Shown here piece after piece: positions 9,526 through 17,899 of a stretch of DNA of 64,000 nt. Numbering within the stretch: the first letter of the stretch is position 1; each line of letters opens with the position of its first letter. A program made the translations under genes and the position numbers. Below the pieces are notes generated by a model. The model made no database searches. It was not told where the DNA came from and saw only the letters and a list, made by a program, of their open reading frames with translations. This DNA comes from Durusdinium trenchii (lineage: Eukaryota > Sar > Dinophyceae > Suessiales > Symbiodiniaceae), in assembly GCA_963970005.1 (NCBI GenBank), contig CAXAMN010003614.1, forward strand, positions 242,573-306,572, written 5' to 3'.

Positions 9526-12500
9526 TGGGGGAGAAGCAATCGCGCCGTAGCGCGTGGCATGAGCCTGCAGCCAATTTTGGATGGAGACCCTTAAGGTGTA
9601 TCCTCCTGGCTGAGCTGGTGCCGTGACGTAGTCGGGAGGCAGAATTCGTCCACTGCAAAGTTCACAGTGGAAGTACTCATCCTGCATCCGGACATCCCTG
9701 CCCGCTAGACTGCTGCATTCTGCAGTCAAAAAAAAGCGGCGGCCTCTCCTGCAAATCAGGACTCCGCGCTGCAAAGGGCACTCAGCTCGGTGGTTGTCCA
9801 TCTCTCGGACACAGGCTCTCAAAAGCGCCGCAGCCAGCGCAAGCAGCTGGTTGGACATGCAGTTTTCTTCCAGGATCAAATTGAGCGATCTCTGGAATTC
9901 ATCCGCGGCTCTCTGCGCCTCCATGGCTTTCAGCTCCATGGTGTTCAGCTCACCTTGAAGCCTCTTGTTCTCGAGACGAAGGCGGTGAGGGACCAAGGCT
10001 TCTTCCTTTTGAACCCCGATCTCTGAGGTGGTGACCTGGGTTCGACCAACGCTCCAGCGACCGAGCAAAAACATGGTGCTCAGCAGCAAACAGATGGCGG
10101 TGGTGAAGATGAGTTCAAACATGCCAGCTCCCGTCTCCATGGTTTCTTCTTCGGTGGCAGCTGCCACTTGTGGTAAAAAGAAACTCATCATGACCATGAA
10201 AAACTTCAGGGGGTTGCCAGTGACAATGGACATGAGGTGCCATGGCTCGACATGGCTCGGACCGGCCCGGGAGACATACGTGAGCACTCCATTGGTGTAG
10301 GCCAAGTAGCCAGCCAGTTGGTGCTCAGTGTTCATCTCATAGTTCTCCTCGGGGAGGTGGCTGTCCAAAGGAAACTCATGCTTCCCAACTTCAACTTCAC
10401 TTTCATGGCCAGGCGAAGGCGCCGGCATCAACTTCACTGGGCTGCTGGCGGTCGTGCTCTCCTGCAAGCTTGCTTGGAGCTCTTCTTTTGTTTTCTTCTT
10501 TGCAGCCTTGTAGTGAGGATCCCAGGTCAGCTTCAGCTGTCCATATCGAAGACGTTGAGCCAGGAGCGTTCTCGCGCTCTCCTTTGTGAGGCCATCAGCC
10601 ATTTGGCGCTCCGAAGACATCCAGCGCAGGCTGCCGCCCAGAGACAGAAGGCGCTCCTTCATGACCCGCACCTCCAAGGACACTCGTTTGTCCACAACTG
10701 AGCTGCCGACACCTTCTCGGTGAAATGAATCGTACAAAGCCTTGGCGTCGGTCACCATGGTGGGCTCCAGAGGACATGGAGCTTCCAACAACTCTTTCAG
10801 AGGTCGGCGAGGATCAAGGAGGTGGTTCCAGTAGACGCACACATTCTCCAGGGCGTCACATGCTTGGCCTCCGGCCTGAGCTTCTGCTCCCAAGGAGGAG
10901 CGAGCCACACGTGGAGTCTTAAGGCTCCTCCAGTCCAGCACGTGGTAGGCACCTTCGGGGCCATTGTGCTGCAACAACTCCTTGTTGATCATCAAGATGA
11001 TGTAGCCAGCTTGTGAGCTGCCATCTGAACGTGTTGCGAAAGCAGCATCAAAGAAACACAGCACTCGCAGCTGGTTCAGTGAACCAAGATGCTCATAGCA
11101 AAGCCCAACATCGGAGTTGTCCTTGGCGAACTTGAGACGGCGATTGCTGTCAGCCACAGTCTGCAAGGTGGCTCGTGACACTTGGCCACTCAAGATAGAG
11201 GTGCTTCCTTGTAGGTGAGGACTGGATTGGGTGGCAGGCCACTGCAAGGAGCCCAGCAGACCACGGAGTTGTGTCATCTCGCTCTCGCTGAGAGATTCTG
11301 TGAGGTCTCTCTTCTTGTCATAGGCGATGGGCTTGACCTTCTTCATGTAGGCCGTTTGGTCCAGGACATGGCCTCCATTGGAGCTCGGCTTGATGTCACA
11401 GCCACAGTAGGTCAGGGCATCCTGGCCTTCATCGGTCTTCCACTCACGGAAGGTGAAGGTGTTCCTGAGCTTTGCAATGGTGTCCAGGTAGCACTTGGAG
11501 TCGGAGGACCCACATCCCAACATATCATCAACATGCATGATGATCATGCCACACACGCCAAAGCTTCCCAGAAGGTGAGGTGAGACTGCATCAAAGTCAA
11601 AGTCCGGGTTGAGGTCACCTTCGCAAATCAGGAAGCAGCAAGGGTCCAGTGGGTGCTGTCTCAAACCCATGGCACGCAGCTTCTCCACAGCAGCCAGATA
11701 CCATGCTCGAGGAGCGTCGATCTGGCCATAGCAAGGCTTCAGCAGAAGCATCCTGGTCTCAGGACCAGCGCCCAACAACTGGAGACATTCAGCAGGAAGT
11801 TGGACCCAAAGCTTGCGTGCTTGAGGTTTTCCTTGCAGAAAGGCGGTGGAGATGTCTGAAGTCCAAACCCCCCAGGACATAGTGGCGGCTAAACTCAGCA
11901 AGACGGACCGGGACAGCCTCGTGGTTGTTGGTGATGAAGTCGGGACTGTGCCATCCCAGGCGTCCGGATCTTGGAATCCGCGCACGATGAGGCGTGCTTT
12001 TGCCCGTGGGGACCCGTCAGGGTGCTTGGACCATTTCAGCAACATTCTGCTGGTCAATGTTCTTGAGGGCTGAGCTTCTCGGCTTGTTTCGAAGGCCCAG
12101 ACATCGAAGAAGGGCTGAAGTTCTTTCACCTTCGCAGCTTTGAACATGGCACGTTCGTCGGGCGTCATTGTCCGCTCGGACAAGGTGTTGGCACTCTTGT
12201 TCATCTTCTTGTGGTCCTTGGTGTGCTTTTGCTTGACCATCTTTCCTACTTGTCGTGCTCCATGAAGTGGTGCCTTGGCATACATGGCATACTCCTTGCG
12301 AACGGAGCCCTTGATCTGGAAGATCGTTGCGCCAGTCCACGAGGTGGTGCAAGGTGGCTTGGTGCATGTGCCATCATCGGTGGTTTGTGAGCATCGGCCA
12401 TTATTCTCATAGATCACTGTCACCCGAACATTGTCCAAATCGTGTACAGAGAAGGGTGCATCATCAGGCAGCTGCTGCAGGCTCATCTTGTGCCTCCGTG

Positions 12501-13254
12501 GAACACAGTGGTGGCGTATCAAACATCCAGCACGGACTTCCCAGTAGTCACGCTCCCTTTTCTCAAGCTCAAAGTAGCCATTACGGAAATACCATCCGCT
12601 GGGCAGGGCATTGGTGTCAATGGAGGTCACCTGAAATGCCTGAGACATGAGAGCTTGTTCTTCTGCCTCTCCTGGTTGTGGTGGAGCTGGCGGAGGTGCA
12701 GCTGGTGCCTTTGGGATAGCCTCAGGGCTAGGCGCTGCACTGGGTTCTCGTGATCCATAAGGTGTGTCCGTCATTCGCCGGTTGCGAATGGGACCAAAGG
12801 AAATGGTCTCCTGCGAATTGAAGCGAGCCCGTCGCTGCTGAAAGGTCTCTGTCTCGATGTCATGAGGTTGATACAACGAGGCAGTTGCAGGATCCAAGGC
12901 CATCGGTGACTCAGGAGGCAGATGAAGATCTCCATGAGGAGTGGGGATCGCAGGCTCTTCACTGGGTTCAGCAGCAGTGCTTGGTGGTCGTGATCTCGAG
13001 TGTCTGGACACTGGAGACTGTGGTGGACTCTGGGGCACTGGCACTTGTGCCACATCAGCTGGTTGTGGTGCATCAGGTGGTGCTCGTGGTGATGTGGGTG
13101 CATGTCCAGAGTGTGCCGGGCGTGTAATCGCCACCATCGTCATCCGCCAGGGTGTCCGGCTGTGCTGGTGCTGTAGGTGGTTCAAGTCGGAGTCGATGTC
13201 GTGGTGGCTCATCAGGGTCACCATCATGTTCATCAAAAGAGCCATCGGCCTCAT
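9523..13254 (-). CDS. copia reverse transcriptase-RNase H polyprotein with extra C-terminal tail (ORF2, 1243 aa)
   Basis: This frame is +1 relative to ORF1. The Met at 13254 is only the first ATG in the open stretch, and translation probably continues from ORF1. RT spans about 375-700, with TSDISTAFLQG (first catalytic Asp about 467) and MHVDDML (574-578; His replaces the common Tyr of YVDD). RNase H covers about 730-885: FFDAAF, LGAEAQA, VTDAKALYD. After RNase H about 350 residues have no standard copia counterpart: hydrophobic segments at about 1016-1034 and 1045-1065, a heptad-like helix at about 1090-1150, and a Cys-containing module (C1159, C1168, C1180, C1197, C1200). The stop TGA is the first triplet of the 3' LTR. 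Confidence 0.93.
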   Translation of the reverse strand: MRPMALLMNMMVTLMSHHDIDSDLNHLQHQHSRTPWRMTMVAITRPAHSGHAPTSPRAPPDAPQPADVAQVPVPQSPPQSPVSRHSRSRPPSTAAEPSEEPAIPTPHGDLHLPPESPMALDPATASLYQPHDIETETFQQRRARFNSQETISFGPIRNRRMTDTPYGSREPSAAPSPEAIPKAPAAPPPAPPQPGEAEEQALMSQAFQVTSIDTNALPSGWYFRNGYFELEKRERDYWEVRAGCLIRHHCVPRRHKMSLQQLPDDAPFSVHDLDNVRVTVIYENNGRCSQTTDDGTCTKPPCTTSWTGATIFQIKGSVRKEYAMYAKAPLHGARQVGKMVKQKHTKDHKKMNKSANTLSERTMTPDERAMFKAAKVKELQPFFDVWAFETSREAQPSRTLTSRMLLKWSKHPDGSPRAKARLIVRGFQDPDAWDGTVPTSSPTTTRLSRSVLLSLAATMSWGVWTSDISTAFLQGKPQARKLWVQLPAECLQLLGAGPETRMLLLKPCYGQIDAPRAWYLAAVEKLRAMGLRQHPLDPCCFLICEGDLNPDFDFDAVSPHLLGSFGVCGMIIMHVDDMLGCGSSDSKCYLDTIAKLRNTFTFREWKTDEGQDALTYCGCDIKPSSNGGHVLDQTAYMKKVKPIAYDKKRDLTESLSESEMTQLRGLLGSLQWPATQSSPHLQGSTSILSGQVSRATLQTVADSNRRLKFAKDNSDVGLCYEHLGSLNQLRVLCFFDAAFATRSDGSSQAGYIILMINKELLQHNGPEGAYHVLDWRSLKTPRVARSSLGAEAQAGGQACDALENVCVYWNHLLDPRRPLKELLEAPCPLEPTMVTDAKALYDSFHREGVGSSVVDKRVSLEVRVMKERLLSLGGSLRWMSSERQMADGLTKESARTLLAQRLRYGQLKLTWDPHYKAAKKKTKEELQASLQESTTASSPVKLMPAPSPGHESEVEVGKHEFPLDSHLPEENYEMNTEHQLAGYLAYTNGVLTYVSRAGPSHVEPWHLMSIVTGNPLKFFMVMMSFFLPQVAAATEEETMETGAGMFELIFTTAICLLLSTMFLLGRWSVGRTQVTTSEIGVQKEEALVPHRLRLENKRLQGELNTMELKAMEAQRAADEFQRSLNLILEENCMSNQLLALAAALLRACVREMDNHRAECPLQRGVLICRRGRRFFLTAECSSLAGRDVRMQDEYFHCELCSGRILPPDYVTAPAQPGGYTLRVSIQNWLQAHATRYGAIASPP

Positions 13255-16200
13255 CCTTCATTTCATCTTCATCAACATCATCTAACTGCTGTCGGTTGAC
13301 GCGTCGAAGGTCAAAGTACCTGGTGACGCCGCGAGACTTCAGCTGTCGAACCTGGTTCGTGGCAGTCTGTAGGTCGTCCAGCAGATGTTGAGGTCCAAGG
13401 ATGTCGGCTCGAACATGATGTGGTGCTGCTCGAATGAGCTGAGTCTTGTAAGCTAACCAATAAAGCTTGACTCGTTGGACCTTGTCATTGGTCTCCTCCT
13501 CCCTCAACACCACATAGGCGGGACCAAGCCAGCGAATCTTGTTGAGCAGACCTTGGCGTGCATCTCTCCAGAACCATACACGTTCACCAACTTTGAACTC
13601 TCGATTCTGGCCTTGGTAGCGACGGCCAAGAGCACGGCGTAGCTTGTCATCAGCGTCAGCTGTGGTCAAAGCTACCTTGGCGGCTGTCCTGCGCTCCAGG
13701 ATGTGCTCGAAGGTCCGGTTGTTGCCAGCCAGTTGAGATGGATTCAAGTTGGAACTCAGGAGATGTGCTGCTTCAGGTTGATAGCCAAGGACCCATTGGC
13801 TTGGTGAGAAGCCTGCCACAGTAGGAGTGGCATTCTGTTGTGGGATGACATAGGTCAACGCTTCACGGATGCCGCTGCGGTCATGAAGTTTGCGGTCATC
13901 CAGGTAGATCTCACATGCTTTTCTGATGACGGCGTGTCGCCGTTCCACCAGGGCTAGGCGTTCATGAGCTTCCCCAGGTGCAACTTGGTGGTCTATGCCA
14001 TGAGCACTAGTCCAGTTGTCGAAGATGCCGCTCAGCCAAGGTCGTCCTTCATCAGTGATGAGCTGTCGGGGTGCACCAAAATGTCGCAACCACATCTTTT
14101 CCAAGGCCTGGATGTAGGACTCAGAGGTCTCATCGGTGAGAAGGTAGCAGGCCATGTATCTGGTGCCAACATCGACAAGGCTCATGATGGAGAACTTGGT
14201 GTCCTGGCGCTTGATGTAGAACACATCAGCTTGGAGAGCATCGTTGAACTCTCTTGTAGTGGGCATAGTTGAAGGAGCACTCTGATTGGGCTTTCGATGC
14301 TTAAGGCAGGCCACGCACTTGTAGGCTCGAGCAGCATTGATCACTGCTTCTGGGGCACCACGGGCGGCAAGCAGATCACCCAGGGCATCAGGTGTTGGAT
14401 GACCCAGGTTGCGATGAAGTCGTTGCACAACTCGAAGAGCATCTTGCCGATGTTCCACGTGGAGCTTAGACAAGTGTCCGAGTGGCTTGCCCATGTTCTC
14501 ATCATCCACCGTGTACGCCCATTCCCAGGCGTGAGGAGCTTCAGGAACCATCAAGGCTGCTGCAAGTGTCGAGGCGAAGCCGGGCTGGTAGTTCTCGAGG
14601 TACGACGTTCGAGGACCGAGGCCAGTTGCCTGGCCTTCCAGTGGACAATGCTCATGATCATGAGGACACTGCAGCGTGAAGGCCTCAGCGATGGCTTTCT
14701 TCGTAGTTTGAAACCTGGTGCCCTTTTGTACTGGCTTCCAAATGCCATCGACATCCAAACACATAGCTCCATAACAGCACTGGTCGAAGCTGACTGCGAA
14801 GCCAGGTAGACCACGCAAAGCACCAGTTTTCCAGCTCAGGGCATGTCGCGGTTGTTCAACAGTGGCGTGCCGCCCATTCTTGACCTGAGTGAAGTAACTT
14901 CGACGAACGAAGCGAAGGTGCCGTCGATGGTGGTGATCTCGACGTGCTTGTAGTGCTTCTCGTTGTGCAGGTGTTCGGCAGGCCAGTGTCTGCATGCGAG
15001 ACCAGAGGCGACATTCAGGAGCCATCAATAATTCGTCAGGTTGTTCTTCATCAAGTCGGGCCAGGAATTGCTGTTGGTGCTTGATCAAGTTGAAGTCCCA
15101 GCCATTGTCAAGGCTGAAGGTTTCCACTCTCATGCCCAAGGATTCGGCGATGGAGGAAGTGCGGGCTTTACCAGTGTACACTTCCCAAAGCACTCGCCGT
15201 TGGTCTTGTGGTTCATGAAGGGACTGCGTGATGAGGTTCTCAGCCTCGGTGACTCGGGCGGTCAGTGCAAGCTCCATGGTGCGCAGAGCATGGCGAGGCA
15301 ATCGGCTGGTGTCCAGCTCATCCTTGAGTTCATACTCCTCGGCCGTGAACACATGCTCGGCAGCATTGAAGTCAGGCAGATAGAGAGCACTGCCAGGCAC
15401 TTCCTCAGCGATGTGCAGGGCAAAGAGGCTCTTGGTTGGGTCAGTCTGCCATTCCATGCCCTCAGTGAGCGACATCAGGTATTCGCCATGTCTGCCAACC
15501 AGAACTGGTTGCCAGGGTGAAGTGCCAAAGCGCAGCATGCGACCACTGAAGTCAATGCTCATGTGGAGAGCTTCGATGACTGGGCGACCCATCAACATAG
15601 GCGTGTTGCCCGGTACCAAGTAGCACTGGATTGTGCCCAGCTGACCATCAACCGTCACAGGCAGGTCGACCGTCCATCGAGCTTGGGCTGATGCATCACC
15701 TCCAAACTGAAAGCGACGCTCGCATCGAGCAAAGCGAATCTGGTTCACAGGATAGCCCAGCTCTTCCAAATGCTTGACGTAGCGCACGAAGGGGCCATAG
15801 CCGCTCAAGAATGCAGAAGCTCCAGGGTCCAGCATGGTGGCGTCAACACGTTCAGCTCCATACTCATCTTGGAAGAGGACGAGAGCTTCTTCAGACTTCA
15901 AAGCCATACCCTCAGTAGAGCCAGGTGCAGGTCTCTTGTTTGAGGAGGTCGGTGAAGAGGACTTCGCATTCTGAGGACAGTTTGCAGCCCAGTGGCCAGG
16001 TTGGCCGCACCTCAAACAGTTGGTGGCCTTCGCACGTCCACGAGGATCAGCATCTTTGGCCGCAGTGTAGGGATAGCGGACCACATTCTGACCCTTTCCT
16101 TTCTTTGACTTGCCCTTGCTTTTGTTCTTGCCCTTTCCTTTGGAACCACTTGGGACAGGACCAGCACCGATGGGGACCGTGGTCTGGTTGTCAGTCAGCG

Positions 16201-17128
16201 CCACGACAGGCATGAAGCCTCGAGCCATCTTCAACTGTCGAAATCGTTGTCGGGCGTCCAGGTACGTGGCATAGGCATGGTCATAGGTGCTGGCAAGTTC
16301 TGCTGGCTCATCATCCAATGGGGTTGACTCGTCATAGTCATGTTCTTCAAGTTCCCCATAGTAGCCAGCGTTGACATCGAATTCGGGGTCGTCCCCATAG
16401 TCTTCATAGTCAGGCTCAGGTGCCAAATCATCCTCACCCCAGTAGCCCTCCTCATAGGCGTCCCAGGCTTCAGGATCCTCCTCCATGGCCGCATAGCCGC
16501 GACCCTTCCAGCGAGAAAAACGCTTGTCCTTCTCTGGTGCCCAGCCTCCAGCTTTGTAGTCCTGACCAAAGAGCAGGTAGATGGCCTCTATGACGTTGTT
16601 CTTCTCAAGGGTTGGTGCCTTCAGGGTCACCAGCTGGCGCTGTTCGCGTGATAGGCCAGCTCGTCTCAAGAGGTGCCATCCTTGAACTGCAGCGGGCAAA
16701 GTCACCTTGTGTCGGTTCAGGCGCCGGTAGGCCTCATCGTAGTCGGTGACATAGGCCAAGAGACTCTGCTGGGGCTTTCGCTGGAGTGTCACGAAGTAGA
16801 ACTCGAAGTCGTTGGGGAGGGTGACACTGTCATCATACTCATAGTTCTGATCCAGCTTGGCAAGGATCTTGGAGAAGGAATCCTCTTTCTCAGCATCTTC
16901 AACTGAGAAATCCTCAAAGAGGCGCCAGGTCACGCCTTGAAAGCTTCCGAGGATGTTGAGGATGGACTCACCCGTCCGCTTGCTGAGCTGCATCTTCTTG
17001 TGGTATAAGCTCAGCCTCTTGCGATACTCTCGGTAATCGCTTGGTTGGCCTGAGAAGACCGGGACATAGGAGTCGCGCAGGTTGTAGAGCTCGGAGGTCT
17101 CTTTCACTTCTGCTGCCTGCGTCGGCAT
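13073..17128 (-). CDS. copia Gag-protease-integrase polyprotein (ORF1, 1351 aa)
   Basis: N-terminal copia-type Gag region (about 1-200). An acidic linker is followed by a Gly/Lys-rich basic patch (about 325-347) and a CX2CX4HX4C zinc knuckle at C371, C374, H379, C384. The aspartic protease has D434-P-G-A in place of the usual D-S/T-G-A. Residues about 645-770 form a methyltransferase-like domain (YTGKAR, GWDF, PEC at 704-706 followed by RLWS, VEQP at 757-760). Integrase: H905, H910, C938, C941 zinc site, then D968, D1026, E1062, with the D(35)E spacing exact. The acidic C-terminus ends at 13073, overlapping ORF2 by 182 bases. The start at 17128 lies 148 bases after the LTR and precedes the Gag region. 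It packages element RNA, cleaves the polyprotein and integrates cDNA. Confidence 0.93.
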   Translation of the reverse strand: MPTQAAEVKETSELYNLRDSYVPVFSGQPSDYREYRKRLSLYHKKMQLSKRTGESILNILGSFQGVTWRLFEDFSVEDAEKEDSFSKILAKLDQNYEYDDSVTLPNDFEFYFVTLQRKPQQSLLAYVTDYDEAYRRLNRHKVTLPAAVQGWHLLRRAGLSREQRQLVTLKAPTLEKNNVIEAIYLLFGQDYKAGGWAPEKDKRFSRWKGRGYAAMEEDPEAWDAYEEGYWGEDDLAPEPDYEDYGDDPEFDVNAGYYGELEEHDYDESTPLDDEPAELASTYDHAYATYLDARQRFRQLKMARGFMPVVALTDNQTTVPIGAGPVPSGSKGKGKNKSKGKSKKGKGQNVVRYPYTAAKDADPRGRAKATNCLRCGQPGHWAANCPQNAKSSSPTSSNKRPAPGSTEGMALKSEEALVLFQDEYGAERVDATMLDPGASAFLSGYGPFVRYVKHLEELGYPVNQIRFARCERRFQFGGDASAQARWTVDLPVTVDGQLGTIQCYLVPGNTPMLMGRPVIEALHMSIDFSGRMLRFGTSPWQPVLVGRHGEYLMSLTEGMEWQTDPTKSLFALHIAEEVPGSALYLPDFNAAEHVFTAEEYELKDELDTSRLPRHALRTMELALTARVTEAENLITQSLHEPQDQRRVLWEVYTGKARTSSIAESLGMRVETFSLDNGWDFNLIKHQQQFLARLDEEQPDELLMAPECRLWSRMQTLACRTPAQREALQARRDHHHRRHLRFVRRSYFTQVKNGRHATVEQPRHALSWKTGALRGLPGFAVSFDQCCYGAMCLDVDGIWKPVQKGTRFQTTKKAIAEAFTLQCPHDHEHCPLEGQATGLGPRTSYLENYQPGFASTLAAALMVPEAPHAWEWAYTVDDENMGKPLGHLSKLHVEHRQDALRVVQRLHRNLGHPTPDALGDLLAARGAPEAVINAARAYKCVACLKHRKPNQSAPSTMPTTREFNDALQADVFYIKRQDTKFSIMSLVDVGTRYMACYLLTDETSESYIQALEKMWLRHFGAPRQLITDEGRPWLSGIFDNWTSAHGIDHQVAPGEAHERLALVERRHAVIRKACEIYLDDRKLHDRSGIREALTYVIPQQNATPTVAGFSPSQWVLGYQPEAAHLLSSNLNPSQLAGNNRTFEHILERRTAAKVALTTADADDKLRRALGRRYQGQNREFKVGERVWFWRDARQGLLNKIRWLGPAYVVLREEETNDKVQRVKLYWLAYKTQLIRAAPHHVRADILGPQHLLDDLQTATNQVRQLKSRGVTRYFDLRRVNRQQLDDVDEDEMKDEADGSFDEHDGDPDEPPRHRLRLEPPTAPAQPDTLADDDGGDYTPGTLWTCTHITTSTT

Positions 17129-17262
17129 TCTTCTTCAAGTAGGTGGTCGTTGACCGAAAGCGCTCAACAAACGGGGCAATGAAGAGCTCGGCAACGTGTT
17201 GGTGACGTGGGACTTCCGCAGAACCCCGTTGACCTCAAAGCGTAGATCGCAGAGCCCCGGAG

Positions 17263-17275
17263 GGCTCCGCTACCA
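17263..17275 (-). other. primer-binding site (initiator-Met tRNA type)
   Basis: On the element's coding strand, TGGTAGCGGAGCC follows the 5' LTR after one spacer base. TGGTAGC is the complement of the CCA-bearing 3' end of eukaryotic initiator methionine tRNA, the usual copia/Ty1 primer. The exact dinoflagellate tRNA was not available for comparison. Confidence 0.8.
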
Positions 17276-17276
17276 A

Positions 17277-17461
17277 TGTTGAGGTAGCAAGGCCGGCAAC
17301 CGAGGTCCGGCAACAAACGAAGCACGGCGCACGAACGCGCGCCACCCGCAGCGCTTTTCAGCGCACAAGTCCCTCCCTTGAGCGGAAGGATACGGTCGGT
17401 CGAAGCATGGAAAAACACACTCAACCACTTCATGACTGCAATGCACAGCGTGCAATTGTCA
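17277..17461 (-). repeat. 5' LTR of the copia element
   Basis: 185 bp with TG...CA ends, 184 of 185 positions identical to the other LTR. It should contain the promoter, but no convincing TATA box was picked out. Confidence 0.95.
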
Positions 17462-17466
17462 ATAGG
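17462..17466. repeat. target-site duplication, right copy (ATAGG)
   Basis: ATAGG directly follows the LTR end TGCAATTGTCA and is identical to 9336-9340. Confidence 0.93.
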
Positions 17467-17668
17467 GTTTTTTAATACATCACTTTGCCGATCCCTCCTC
17501 TAACATGTTTGTGGATACATCTTGACGCATAGATTCTTCCTTTGCCCACTGCGTCAGCTGGCCTCCTGACGGCTGTGCCGGGGAAGGGAGTTCGCACGGG
17601 CCCGGCCGGGGCCGGGCTGGGCCTCGGGCCGGGCCGGGGTCAACGGTAGACCCGGCTATCCATGAAAG
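17467..17668 (-). repeat. dispersed GGCC-rich repeat, copy 2 (inverted)
   Basis: The reverse complement matches 8013-8262 in order: CATGGATAG, GGCC-rich array, GACGCAGTGGGCAAAGGAAGA, then GGATCGGC. It abuts the target duplication, so the copia element inserted at or very near the edge of this repeat. Confidence 0.75.
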
Positions 17669-17729
17669 ATGGAGAAGAGAAAAGGAAAAGGTTGTATAGG
17701 GTACTGTAGGTGTGTTGTATCTTTATGAA

Positions 17730-17763
17730 GGGATACATATACATACATATATATATATATATT
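17730..17763. repeat. (TA)n / ATACAT microsatellite
   Basis: ATACATATACATACATATATATATA-like low-complexity run. Confidence 0.8.
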
Positions 17764-17899
17764 TAGGGTAGATATGGTGGAGCGTCCAGGGAGATGGCCT
17801 CACAGAACAGAACACAGGAACCGCCTTCTATTAGGTAGTGCAGAGATGCCAAAGTAAAGCTAGATCAGCAGTGTCCGACTGGGAGAACCCCGACTCGCT

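Larger units (their letters stand above)
9341..17461 (-). mobile_element. complete Ty1/copia-type LTR retrotransposon
   Basis: Length is 8,121 bp, transcribed right to left. Two 185-bp LTRs (9341-9525 and 17277-17461) differ at one position only (A at 9373 versus G at 17309). A 5-bp target duplication, ATAGG, flanks it. The primer site next to the 5' LTR fits an initiator-Met tRNA. The order gag, protease, integrase, RT, RNase H places it in the copia superfamily (integrase before RT). The near-identical LTRs show a very recent insertion. Unusual points: an extra methyltransferase-like domain, an ORF break between integrase and RT, a long non-enzymatic C-terminal tail, and no obvious polypurine tract. 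Confidence 0.97.

Noticed and set aside
9790-16906. Many + strand ORFs of 60-170 codons inside the retrotransposon
   Set aside because: They are antisense shadows of the two long - strand ORFs, which carry the conserved motifs.
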